Shown here: positions 1 to 7,594 of the stretch, piece by piece | How the letters are laid out: each line of letters opens with the position of its first letter | Position numbering within the stretch: the stretch's first letter is position 1 | Origin: Bacteroidota bacterium | GTDB lineage: Bacteria; Bacteroidota; Rhodothermia; Rhodothermales; JAAAOL01 | Direction: 5' to 3' | NCBI GenBank assembly: GCA_009908885.1 | Contig: JAAAOL010000220.1 | Coordinates: forward strand, 1-11,409 | Length of the DNA stretch: 11,409 nt | Position numbers and translations under genes: made by a program | The notes under the pieces: generated by a model | Databases searched by the model: none | Seen by the model: the letters and a program-made list of their open reading frames with translations, nothing else | What the model was told of the DNA's origin: nothing

Positions 1-32
1 CCGCACACCCACGCCCCCGCACTCCCACGCCG
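1..32. repeat. C-rich heptad-like intergenic tract (left edge)
   Basis: This short non-coding stretch lies downstream of the pyrD stop codon. It is almost pure C/A/G and is built from variants of words such as CCCACGC and CTCCCAC. The same style of sequence recurs at 9099-9129 in the rodA-tldD spacer. The window cuts the tract, so its full length and partner sequence are unknown. It probably belongs to the same class of low-complexity spacer DNA seen elsewhere in the window. Confidence 0.4.
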
Positions 33-1139
33 CTACCGGTGCGCGTCGACGCCGACGACCTGTCCGACGGAGGCGTAGCCGTCGCGCTCCATCAGGCGCA
101 CGAGGCCTTCCTTGATGCGCCGGACGAGCCCCGGGCCTTCGTAGACGAGCCCCGTGTAGAGCTGCACGAGTGAGGCGCCCGCCCGCAGCTTGGCATAGGC
201 CGACTGCGCCGAGGCGACGCCGCCGACGCCGATGATGGGCACCTCGCCGCCGGTGCGCGTGTAGAGGTAGCGGACGAGCTGTGTGGAGCGCCGCCGGAGG
301 GGAGCGCCGCTAAGCCCGCCCCGCCCGATGCGGTCGAGCTCGTCCTCCGACGCCGTCAGGTGCTGCCGGTCCGGCGCCGTGTTGGAGGCGATGAAGCCCT
401 GCACCCCGTGCGTCATCGCCACGGCGATCACGTCCTCCACCTGGCTGTCGTAGACGGTACTCGGCGAGACGGGCGGCGCCAGCTTCACCAGCACCGGCAC
501 GTTCAGGCCGAGGCCGGAGCGCTCGGCGAAGAGGGCGGAGAGCAGCGCGTCCAGGCCGTCGGGCTCCTCGAAGGTCTTGCCGTCCTCCGTGTTGGGGCAC
601 GAGATGTTGACCGTCACGTAGTCGGCCAGCGGAGCCAGCTGCCGGAAGCTCGCCCGGAAGTCAGCCACCGCCGCTGCGCCCAGGATCTGATCCGAGGGCG
701 TCTTGGCGATGTTGACGCCGAGGGGGACGGTGTGGCGTCCCTTCAGCTTCCGCAGGCGCCGGGCCACCCGCTCCGCCCCGTCGTTGTTGAGCCCCATCCG
801 GTTGATGAGTGCCCGATCCTCGGGCAGCCGGAAGGCGCGCGGTCGCGGATTGCCCGCCGAGGGCTCCGCCGTCACCGAGCCCACCTCGACGAAGCCGAAG
901 CCGAGCTTTTCCCAGAAGCGCACCAGCGTCGCGTTCTTGTCGAACCCCGCGGCCAGGCCTACCGGATTGGGGAAGGATCGGCCCCACAGCGATTGCCCGA
1001 GCGCGGCGTCGCCGTACTCGAACGTGGACTCGACGAGGCCTAGCCCGAGCGCCTGAGCGACGCGGGCCGCGCCCGTGCTTATCTTATGGGCGCGCTCGGC
1101 ATCGAGGCGGAACAGCAGGGGACGGACGTAAGAATACAC
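33..1139 (-). CDS. pyrD: Dihydroorotate dehydrogenase, class 2 (quinone-type), with Cys at the catalytic-base position
   Basis: This enzyme oxidises dihydroorotate to orotate in de novo pyrimidine synthesis. Class 2 members use FMN, pass electrons to membrane quinone and sit on the inner membrane. The N-terminus (YSYVRPLLFRLDAERAH) is the class 2 membrane-associating helix region. It is followed by FPNPVGLAAGFDKNA, EVGSVTAEPSAGNPRPRAFR and INRMGLNNDG, all class 2 hallmarks. The C-terminal FMN-phosphate segment has GVGGVAS and AGASLVQLYTGLVYEGP. The active-site loop reads NISCPNT (residues about 178-184 of 368), with Cys where class 2 enzymes normally have Ser; the usual PGLR after it is replaced by an EDGKTFEEP segment. 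I chose the GTG at 1139 because the conserved VYSYVRPLL segment starts there. GTGs at 1145 and 1217 are in frame but would add unconserved residues and consume the divergent promoter region. The stop is TAG. It is head-to-head with the PhzF gene. Confidence 0.93.
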   Translation of the reverse strand: MYSYVRPLLFRLDAERAHKISTGAARVAQALGLGLVESTFEYGDAALGQSLWGRSFPNPVGLAAGFDKNATLVRFWEKLGFGFVEVGSVTAEPSAGNPRPRAFRLPEDRALINRMGLNNDGAERVARRLRKLKGRHTVPLGVNIAKTPSDQILGAAAVADFRASFRQLAPLADYVTVNISCPNTEDGKTFEEPDGLDALLSALFAERSGLGLNVPVLVKLAPPVSPSTVYDSQVEDVIAVAMTHGVQGFIASNTAPDRQHLTASEDELDRIGRGGLSGAPLRRRSTQLVRYLYTRTGGEVPIIGVGGVASAQSAYAKLRAGASLVQLYTGLVYEGPGLVRRIKEGLVRLMERDGYASVGQVVGVDAHR

Positions 1140-1233
1140 GGACACCGCGGTCGGCGATCGGCTAGGGGTGGGGCAGACAGTGTACGGTCTGTCCGATAAA
1201 TAAGGAAACGCTACCACGCATCAGGCCAGGACC
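1140..1233. promoter_or_regulatory. Divergent pyrD/phzF intergenic region with a dyad
   Basis: This 94-bp spacer separates two divergently transcribed genes and must hold at least one promoter. It contains a dyad, CAGAC (1174-1178) with GTCTG (1187-1191) around an 8-bp centre, extended imperfectly by GG/CC. The only AT-rich patch (GATAAATAAGG, 1195-1205) lies beside it. The patch could form the -10 region of the plus-strand gene, but no matching upstream element is clear. An operator is possible; a chance dyad is also possible. The phzF start has AGGA only 2 bases upstream, which is too close for a normal ribosome binding site. Confidence 0.35.
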
Positions 1234-2025
1234 ATGACGCTCTTTCAAGTCGACGCCTTCACCGATCAGCCCTTCACCGGCAACCCCGCGGCGGTCTGCG
1301 TGCTGGAGGCCTTTCCGGACGACCGGCGGATGCAGCAGGTGGCACTGGAGATGAACCTGTCGGAGACGGCGTTTCTCGTCCCGCGCGACGACGTGGGCAG
1401 CTACGACCTTCGCTGGTTCACGCCCGCCACGGAGGTGGATCTCTGCGGCCACGCCACGCTGGCCAGCGCACACGTGCTCTGGGACACCGGCCAGGCCCCG
1501 GCCGACGCGCCGCTCACGTTTCATACCCGGAGCGGCCTCCTTCACGCCCGCCCGTACGACGGCGGCATCGCGATGGACTTTCCCGCCGAGCCCGCCACGA
1601 AGGCCCCCACGCCGGACGCGCTGCCGCGAGCCCTCGGCGCGGAGCCGGTCTACGTGGGAAGCAACCGGATGGATTACCTCGTGCGGCTGTCGTCCGAAGC
1701 GGCGGTGCGCGACCTCACGCCGGACCTGCACCTGCTGGCGTCCATCGACACGCGGGGCGTCATCGTCACGGCGTCCTCCGACACCAGCGCCAGCGACTTT
1801 GTTTCGCGGTTCTTCGGGCCGCGCGTAGGGGTGCCCGAGGACCCCGTCACCGGCTCCGCCCACTGCTGCCTCGGCCCGTACTGGCAGCGCGAGTTGGGCA
1901 AAGATGCCCTCGTCGGTCGCCAGGTCTCCGCCCGGGGCGGCACGATCCGCGTCCAGATGCGAGGCGACCGCGTCGACCTCATCGGCACCGCCGTCACCGT
2001 CCTAAAGGCGGAGTTGCTGGTGTGA
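1234..2025 (+). CDS. PhzF-family isomerase/epimerase-like protein
   Basis: This is a 263-residue member of the PhzF phenazine-biosynthesis-like family, which shares the diaminopimelate epimerase fold but uses a single catalytic Glu. The N-terminal motif VDAFTDQPFTGNPAAV (6-21) and NLSETAF (41-47) are diagnostic; Glu44 corresponds to the family's catalytic acid/base. The two phosphate- or carboxylate-binding loops are CGHAT (71-75) and EDPVTGSAH (202-210). The protein is slightly shorter than the usual 280-300 residues but both half-domains are complete. There is no phenazine gene nearby, so phenazine synthesis should not be inferred; most PhzF homologues have no known substrate. It is probably cytosolic. 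It is divergent from pyrD and convergent with the large outer-membrane gene. The ATG at 1234 is chosen because the conserved MTLFQVDAF begins there. Confidence 0.93.
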   Translation: MTLFQVDAFTDQPFTGNPAAVCVLEAFPDDRRMQQVALEMNLSETAFLVPRDDVGSYDLRWFTPATEVDLCGHATLASAHVLWDTGQAPADAPLTFHTRSGLLHARPYDGGIAMDFPAEPATKAPTPDALPRALGAEPVYVGSNRMDYLVRLSSEAAVRDLTPDLHLLASIDTRGVIVTASSDTSASDFVSRFFGPRVGVPEDPVTGSAHCCLGPYWQRELGKDALVGRQVSARGGTIRVQMRGDRVDLIGTAVTVLKAELLV

Positions 2026-2028
2026 CGG

Positions 2029-2114
2029 GGTTCAGGTCTTCAGGTCCGAAGGTCGTCAGGTCGGAAGGTCCTGTGACCTGCGACCTGTGACCTGCGACCT
2101 GCCAACCTGAAACC
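2029..2114. terminator. Inverted array of short tandem words between convergent genes (probable bidirectional terminator)
   Basis: This fills the 95-bp gap between two genes that end facing each other. The left half is five octamers starting AGGTC at 2034, 2042, 2050, 2058 and 2066. The right half is four heptamers GACCTGY at 2075, 2082, 2089 and 2096. The halves are complementary (AGGTC/GACCT). The outer ends TTCAGGT (2031-2037) and ACCTGAA (2105-2111) pair perfectly, and CAGGTC (2041-2046) pairs with GACCTG (2096-2101). The transcript of either strand could fold into a long imperfect hairpin. There is no U-run, so intrinsic termination is not certain; protecting mRNA 3' ends is another possibility. 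Confidence 0.6.
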
Positions 2115-2120
2115 ATCAGC

Positions 2121-5100
2121 CTACCATCCCGGCAGGAGCTGGAAGCCGAAGTGGCCGCCCTTGTCGGGGCGCTGGAACGGGTAGGCGTAGTAGATCTCGA
2201 AGACCAGGTAGCCGAGCAGGTTGAAGCGCGTCGAGGCGCCGACGCTGACGACGGGCACGCGCTCGTTCGTGTCGGTGTCGAACCGCAGCAGGTCGAACGG
2301 GTTGTCGCCCTCGTTCCAGGCCAGGCCCGCGTCCGAGAACAGCGCCAGCTCCGTCGGCAGGTACGGGAAGTTGATCAGGCCCAGATCCTCCGTGCCGAGC
2401 AGCGGCAGGCGGATTTCGGCACTCGCCATCGCGATGCGCGTGCCTTCCAGCCGGTTGATGACGGCGCACCGCTGCTGGCCGTTCACTACGATCACGTCGC
2501 GGGGATCGCCCGGATTGCACTCCGCCTCCTCGAAGTTGTTGAAGCTGTAGCCGCGGACGAAGCCCGGGTAGTACGAATAGCCCAGGTACTCGCGGCCGAA
2601 GAGCCGGTCGTCATTGAACTTCGCTCCGTAGTTGCCCACGTGCATCCCGCGCACGGCGAAGGTGAACGGGTTGGCGAAGAGGTAGCGGCGGTAGTCGGCC
2701 AGCGCCGTCACGAAGGACGAGGTGCCGATCTGCGGCGAGACCTCGAACCGGTAGCGCCCGCCCTGCAGCGGCGAGGTAAAGCCGAAGTTGGAAAAGTCGC
2801 CCACGTAGGCGAGACCGGACTGGAAGAAGTATTCCGCCGGCGGTTCCAGCTCGTCCAGGCTGACGCGGTCGCGGTCGACGATGACGCCGTTGTTGATCGT
2901 AAACTCGATGGCCTCGTAGTCGAACCCGTAGCGCACGAAGCCGACGTTGGCCTCGAAGCGGTTCGTGGTCGAGAGCGGGTAGGTGCCGATGGCGAGCGCG
3001 CGGTCGATGAAGATGCGCTGGCGGATTTCCTGGAGCACCAGGTTGCCCTGGTCGTCCTGCGTGAAGCCCGTCCCGCCGAAGAGCAGCGGGATGTGGGCCA
3101 CGGCGCCGCCGTAGTTGAAGCGGCCGCCCCGGTCGAGGTAGGACACCTGCCCGCCGATGTCTTTCAGCGTGCCGTTGGCCTGCGCCACCACGGTCAGGTT
3201 GCGGTTGCCCAGCATGTCGCTGAAGAAGAAGCCCACGCCGCCGCCGACGCCCGAGCCGTACACGCCGCCGACGGATACGCCCACCGTGGGTGGCGCCACG
3301 TAGTCGAGGCGGAGCTTGGAGCTGTAGTCCTTGACGGCGTACTCGGTTTCATCGGGCAGGCCCGTGACGGGGTCGTCCAGGTAGTTGGCGACGAGTCCTT
3401 CGTCTGCGGCGCCCGTCGGAGGGAGCAGGCCGCCGTAGCCGGAGGCCCGCGCCGTCGTGTCCTGACCGGCCGCGTCCTGCGCCAGCGCCAGCTCGCCCTG
3501 CTGTACGGCATCGATGACATCCATCGAATCCGGTGCAGCAGCTTTCGTCGAGGCAGCGGCGAGCGGCTGGCCGTCCAACTCATCCGGCTCCAGGGCGAAG
3601 ACGGAATACTTGTTCTCCGAGAACACCGAGAACATCATCCGTCCGCTCTGCGCAGCGACGGACATGGCGGGCGAGAGCGCCGTGATGCCCGTCACGCCCG
3701 TCTGGAGCGTCGTAATCCGGTACGTCTCGCGCGTGTCGAGGGCGAGGCGGTACACGTCCTGGAAGCCGTCCTGATCGGCGATGAAGTAGAGGCTCTGACC
3801 GTCCGGCGAAAACTGCGGGTTGATGTGCTTGCCGCGGTCGAAGGGACGCGCCACCTCGATGTCGCCGGTGGCCACGTCCACCAGCCCGATGCGCGGGTCG
3901 CCGTAGCGCAGCGTGCCGAAGTCGGTGCCCTCAGGGCCGCGGTCCGTCACCACGGCGATCGTCTCGCCGTCGGGCGACCAGGCGGGCTGCATGTCCATGT
4001 AGCGGTCGTCGGTCAACTGGCGCACGTCGCGCGTCTCCAGATCCAGCACGTACAGGTCGCTGATGCCGCCCTCGATGCCGGAGAAGGCCACGTACCGCCC
4101 GTCGGGCGACCAGGCCGGATTGCTGAGCGCCGTCACGTCCTGCACCTTGATCCGGCGCTCGATGTCGCCACTGTTCAGGTTCCAGATGGAGAGTTCGTTG
4201 TCGCCCTCCACGAACGTCACGAACGCGAAGCGCTGGCCGTCGGGCGACCACGTCCCGGCGGAGTTGATGAAGCGGATGGCGTCGAAGTGCGGATTGGCGG
4301 CGGTGGAGCCGAGCTTGTCGACCACCTTGCCGGTCTCGGCATCAGCGACGAACAGGTTGATGTTGAACACGTCACGCTCGGAGAGGAACGCCACGTACCG
4401 CCCGTCCGGGCTGACGGCGGGCGAGATGTTGATGTCGCCCGCATCCAGGTCCTCGGCCAGGATGCGCCGCCCGGCCTCCTCGACCGGCGTGCGCCCCTCG
4501 GTGAGCGGCAGGTAGGTATCTTTCACCGCCTGGATCCACTCGGTCGAGAGCGAGTCGGTCGTGATGCCGAGCGTGTAGACGAAGGCGGAGTCGAGCCCGG
4601 CGCGTCCGCCCAGTTTGAAGAGGTTGGCGACGGCGGCATCGCCGTACTTGCCGCCGACGTACGCCATGTAGGCCTGCCCGAAGCGGTAGGGGAAATACTT
4701 GCGGCTCCGCGTCAGGTCGTCGATGGTCGGCAGGTCGTCCCGCAGCGCATAGTCCCGCAACCACATCGCCGTGTGCGGATCCTGGCGGCCCACGGACAGA
4801 TACTCCGCCATGCCCTCGATGAGCCAGAGTGGCAGCAGGTTGAGGGCGAAGCGGGTGCTGTCGGACCGGTTCAGGGCGATGTCGTACTGGAAGGAGTGGA
4901 CCAGCTCGTGGCCGAGGACGTGATCGTTCTCCGCGTAGATGCCCGTCAGCGGCATCACCACGCGCTCCTTCAGGCTCTCCGTCACGCCGCCCGTGCCCTG
5001 CCCGATGCGGCCGCCGATGACGTTCGTCTGCTGGAAGTCGGCGTCGTTGGCGTAGAGGATCAGCGGCTTACGCTCGTCGAACTCGCGCAGAAACGTCCGG

Positions 5101-5336
5101 CTGTGGCGGCGATACCAGCGCTCCGCCATGCGGGCCATGTCTTTGACGGCCTGCTCTTCCTCGGGATAGAAAAACAGCTCGAAGTGCTCGGTCTCGAAGC
5201 GCTGAAAGTCGAAGTCGTCGTACTGGACTTTGTTGCGTCCGAAGTACTGGGCCTGGGCGGGCGTCAGCCCAACGGTGCCGAGCAGGATAGCAGCGAGGGC
5301 GGCGAGGAGGGAGAGGCGGCGGGCAGAATTCTGCAT
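2121..5336 (-). CDS. Exported three-domain protein: peptidase-MA-like metallopeptidase, TolB-like propeller, Omp85-type outer-membrane barrel
   Basis: This 1071-residue protein begins with a signal peptide (about 1-29, cleavage likely after AQA). Residues about 40-285 form a gluzincin-like peptidase domain with HELVH (143-147), and Glu174 in LWLIEGMAEY is the likely third zinc ligand. Residues about 300-590 form a TolB/PD40 beta-propeller, with SPDG motifs at 309, 364, 410, 454 and 510 and a sixth degenerate blade. A Ala/Asp/Gln/Thr-rich linker (about 590-665) leads to a roughly 400-residue barrel ending in Trp1071. The barrel contains FVRGYSF (926-932), matching the conserved VRGF/Y motif in loop 6 of Omp85 proteins. 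Its only two cysteines (940 and 957) lie just after that motif. By analogy with Omp85 proteins, the N-terminal domains would be periplasmic, in the place of POTRA domains. I recall similar proteins annotated 'biopolymer transporter Tol' or 'BamA/TamA family', but the substrate is unknown. It is not BamA or TolB proper. Confidence 0.9.
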   Translation of the reverse strand: MQNSARRLSLLAALAAILLGTVGLTPAQAQYFGRNKVQYDDFDFQRFETEHFELFFYPEEEQAVKDMARMAERWYRRHSRTFLREFDERKPLILYANDADFQQTNVIGGRIGQGTGGVTESLKERVVMPLTGIYAENDHVLGHELVHSFQYDIALNRSDSTRFALNLLPLWLIEGMAEYLSVGRQDPHTAMWLRDYALRDDLPTIDDLTRSRKYFPYRFGQAYMAYVGGKYGDAAVANLFKLGGRAGLDSAFVYTLGITTDSLSTEWIQAVKDTYLPLTEGRTPVEEAGRRILAEDLDAGDINISPAVSPDGRYVAFLSERDVFNINLFVADAETGKVVDKLGSTAANPHFDAIRFINSAGTWSPDGQRFAFVTFVEGDNELSIWNLNSGDIERRIKVQDVTALSNPAWSPDGRYVAFSGIEGGISDLYVLDLETRDVRQLTDDRYMDMQPAWSPDGETIAVVTDRGPEGTDFGTLRYGDPRIGLVDVATGDIEVARPFDRGKHINPQFSPDGQSLYFIADQDGFQDVYRLALDTRETYRITTLQTGVTGITALSPAMSVAAQSGRMMFSVFSENKYSVFALEPDELDGQPLAAASTKAAAPDSMDVIDAVQQGELALAQDAAGQDTTARASGYGGLLPPTGAADEGLVANYLDDPVTGLPDETEYAVKDYSSKLRLDYVAPPTVGVSVGGVYGSGVGGGVGFFFSDMLGNRNLTVVAQANGTLKDIGGQVSYLDRGGRFNYGGAVAHIPLLFGGTGFTQDDQGNLVLQEIRQRIFIDRALAIGTYPLSTTNRFEANVGFVRYGFDYEAIEFTINNGVIVDRDRVSLDELEPPAEYFFQSGLAYVGDFSNFGFTSPLQGGRYRFEVSPQIGTSSFVTALADYRRYLFANPFTFAVRGMHVGNYGAKFNDDRLFGREYLGYSYYPGFVRGYSFNNFEEAECNPGDPRDVIVVNGQQRCAVINRLEGTRIAMASAEIRLPLLGTEDLGLINFPYLPTELALFSDAGLAWNEGDNPFDLLRFDTDTNERVPVVSVGASTRFNLLGYLVFEIYYAYPFQRPDKGGHFGFQLLPGW

Positions 5337-5749
5337 GGCGCGCAGCGGTCTGGTCGAGCGGAAGGTATGTGGGATAAACGAAGCGGTGGGCTACCGGTTC
5401 GTGGTAAATGAGGCGTAACTGTAACAGTGTATAAGCACCTCCCGGTCGATGATGACGGCGCGCTGATCCGTCAACAGGATGCACAATAATCCTGCCTCGC
5501 GTGCCAGGATCCGGGTCAATCGCGCCAACCCTTCCGCGAGTCGTCGCAGAGCGGAGCCGGACGGTCCCGCATCCCGGCTGACCGGCAGGTCCGTCGCGGC
5601 GCCAGCGAGGGATTCAGCGGACAACAGTGTGGATTGTGGTGGACAGACGGCCTCGCCCCGAGGACCTGCGCTGCGTGCGGAACCGATGGGGCGGAATCGG
5701 GCTTCCAAGAACGAGACGCCCTCCGATCCGCCGCCTACGCCTGCCGCTC
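5337..5749. promoter_or_regulatory. 413-bp divergent intergenic region upstream of the Omp85-like gene and mrdA
   Basis: I see no convincing gene here. The half nearest the minus-strand gene (about 5370-5440) is less GC-rich than the surroundings and is the likely promoter zone. It contains the perfect 11-bp dyad ACTGTAACAGT (5418-5428) next to TATAAG (5430-5435). A second dyad, CAGGAT (5475-5480) and ATCCTG (5489-5494) with an 8-base centre, lies further right, and CAGGAT recurs at 5505-5510. The mrdA reading frame stays open back to a GTG at 5627, but the extra 41 residues are Arg/Pro-rich and come before the natural short cytoplasmic tail, so I treat this as an untranslated leader. mreC and mreD, common upstream neighbours of mrdA, are absent. 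Confidence 0.5.
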
Positions 5750-7594
5750 ATGGAAGACTATCGCATCCGCGTCCGCATTTTCGTCGGCATCATCGTGGCG
5801 GTGATGGGCATCCTGACCCTGCGGCTGGGGCAGCTCCAGATTCTGGACCGGGACGACTTCACCGAGGAGTCGCAAAGCAACGCCATCCGCGAGGTGCGCG
5901 TGCCGCCGGCCCGCGGCGCCATCTTCGACCGCGACGGGCGGCTCATGGTGAGCAACCAGCCGTCGTACAACATCCTGATTACGCCCCGCTACTTCGACGA
6001 GTCTGCCATCCCGCTGCTGGCCGACCTACTGGCGGTGCCGGACTCGGTCGTCGTCCACGAGTTGCGCGAGGCGCGCGAGTGGAGCGGCTTCCAGCCGAGC
6101 CGGGCCTTCACGGAGGTGCCGTTCGGCGTCTTCAGCCGCGTGCAGGAGCATCAGTACCGGCTGCCCGGGGTGACGTACGAGATCGTAGAGCAGCGCAGCT
6201 ACCTCAGCGAGGCCAACGCGTCGCATGCCCTCGGCTACATCCGTGAGATCTCCGACGCCGAGCTGGAGCGCCGGGAGGACGCCAACTACCGGCCCGGCGA
6301 CCTCATCGGCAAGACGGGCGTCGAGCGGCGCTACGAGGAGCCGTTGCGGGGCGAGCCGGGCAGCGAGTTCAAGCTGGTGAACGTGCACGGGCGCGAGATC
6401 AAGTCGTACCAGGACGGGGCGCAGGACACGCCGCCCACGAGCGGGTACAACCTCTACCTGGGGATGGACGAACGGGTGCAGGCGCTGGCCGAGTCGCTCT
6501 TCGTGGGCAAGCGCGGCGCCGCCGTCGCCCTAGATCCCAAGACGGGCGGCATCATCGCGCTGGTGAGTGAGCCCGACTTCGACCCCGCGCTCTTCTCGGA
6601 GTCCGTGGACCAGGCGACGTGGAACTATCTCAACAACAGCCCGGAGAAGCCGCTCTACAACCGGGCCACGATGAACCAGATGCCGCCGGGCTCCACGTGG
6701 AAGCCGTTCATGGCGCTCATGTCCCTGCAAGAGGGCACCATCAACCTCTCGGGGCCCAAGTCGACGGTGCACTGTCCGGGCTACCATCCGCTGGGCGGCG
6801 GGCGCTTCTTCCGCTGCATGGACGTGCACGGGACGCAGACGGTCATCTCGGCCATCCAGAACTCGTGCAACACCTTTTTCTTCGAGATGATGATGCGGAC
6901 GGACGTCGACACGTTCAGCCGCTACGCGCATGCCTTCGGCTTCGGCGAGCGGGCGCCGACCGACATCGGCGAGCAGACGCCGGGCATCATCCCGGACTCA
7001 TCCTACTTCGACCGCGTCTACCCGAGCGGGTGGACGGCGGGCTACTCGATCAACCTGGGCATCGGGCAGGGCGACATGGGCGTGACGCCGCTGCAGCTGG
7101 CGCGCTACGTGGCTGCCATCGGCAACAAGGGCACGCTCCACCCGCCGCACCTCGTCCAGCGGATGGTGCACCCGGAGACCGGCGCCGTGGAGCGGCCCGA
7201 CCTGCCTCCGTCGGAGCGCCTCGCCATCGACGCGCGCTACTTCGACGCCGTGCGGGAGGGCATGCGCCGCGTGATGGAGCAGGGGACGGGCCGCCTCGCG
7301 CAGATTCCCGGCATCCCGTCGGGCGGTAAGACCGGGACGGCCCAGGCGTCCGGCGGCCGGAAGGATCACTCGCTCTTCGTCATGTTCGCCCCGTGGGACG
7401 ACCCAGAGATCGCCGTCGCCGTGCAGTGTGAGAATGCGGGCTTCGGCGGGCAATGCGCCGCGCCCATCGCCAGCCTGATGGCCGAGCTGTACCTGAAGGG
7501 CGAGATTCCCGACACGCCCGCCAAGGAGATCCGCATGCGCCGCGCCCTGACGGCCCGCAGCGAATCGATTCCGGTAGCTGACGCTGAATCGTGA
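5750..7594 (+). CDS. mrdA: Penicillin-binding protein 2 (peptidoglycan DD-transpeptidase of the elongasome)
   Basis: PBP2 cross-links new peptidoglycan during side-wall growth and works with the SEDS polymerase RodA. From the chosen ATG the protein has 614 residues. It has a short cytoplasmic tail, one membrane helix (about 9-28), a dimerisation/pedestal domain that opens with RGAIFDRDG, and a C-terminal transpeptidase domain. Active-site motifs are STWK (nucleophile Ser315, Lys318), SCN (Ser372-Asn374) and KTG (527-529). Other family marks are IGKTGVERRYEEPLRG, GIGQGDMGVTPLQLA and ENAGFGG. Five cysteines occur, all in the periplasmic part (342, 356, 373, 560, 569); HC-x12-CMDVH in the 341-360 region resembles a metal or disulfide site. 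The ATG at 5750 puts the membrane helix at the normal distance; the GTG at 5627 would add 41 basic residues. No Shine-Dalgarno sequence is visible. rodA follows 103 bp downstream. Confidence 0.96.
   Translation: MEDYRIRVRIFVGIIVAVMGILTLRLGQLQILDRDDFTEESQSNAIREVRVPPARGAIFDRDGRLMVSNQPSYNILITPRYFDESAIPLLADLLAVPDSVVVHELREAREWSGFQPSRAFTEVPFGVFSRVQEHQYRLPGVTYEIVEQRSYLSEANASHALGYIREISDAELERREDANYRPGDLIGKTGVERRYEEPLRGEPGSEFKLVNVHGREIKSYQDGAQDTPPTSGYNLYLGMDERVQALAESLFVGKRGAAVALDPKTGGIIALVSEPDFDPALFSESVDQATWNYLNNSPEKPLYNRATMNQMPPGSTWKPFMALMSLQEGTINLSGPKSTVHCPGYHPLGGGRFFRCMDVHGTQTVISAIQNSCNTFFFEMMMRTDVDTFSRYAHAFGFGERAPTDIGEQTPGIIPDSSYFDRVYPSGWTAGYSINLGIGQGDMGVTPLQLARYVAAIGNKGTLHPPHLVQRMVHPETGAVERPDLPPSERLAIDARYFDAVREGMRRVMEQGTGRLAQIPGIPSGGKTGTAQASGGRKDHSLFVMFAPWDDPEIAVAVQCENAGFGGQCAAPIASLMAELYLKGEIPDTPAKEIRMRRALTARSESIPVADAES

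Noticed and set aside
1140..1217. Longer pyrD beginning at GTG 1217
   Set aside because: The extra 26 residues show no class 2 conservation and would leave only 16 bp between divergent starts.
1234..2025. Phenazine biosynthesis locus
   Set aside because: Only a PhzF-family protein is present; none of the other phenazine genes is nearby and most PhzF homologues are unrelated to phenazines.
2151..5411. A 1086-codon open frame on the plus strand, antisense to the Omp85-like gene
   Set aside because: Its translation is rich in Val/Arg/His/Ala/Glu runs with no domain, signal or membrane pattern. It mirrors the codon positions of a real gene with clear motifs; GC-rich codon bias commonly opens such shadow frames.
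5391..5708. A 105-codon minus-strand frame in the divergent spacer
   Set aside because: No recognisable motif, it ends inside the likely promoter zone of the large minus-strand gene, and its composition resembles non-coding GC-rich sequence. A real small gene cannot be fully excluded.
5627..5749. Upstream GTG start for mrdA
   Set aside because: It would add 41 Arg/Pro-rich residues before the usual short cytoplasmic tail and membrane helix; ATG 5750 gives the normal architecture.
5479..6246. A 255-codon plus-strand frame overlapping the mrdA start
   Set aside because: It is an out-of-frame reading of the leader and the mrdA N-terminus; the translation is Arg/Pro/His-rich and lacks family features, whereas the mrdA frame has all PBP2 motifs.
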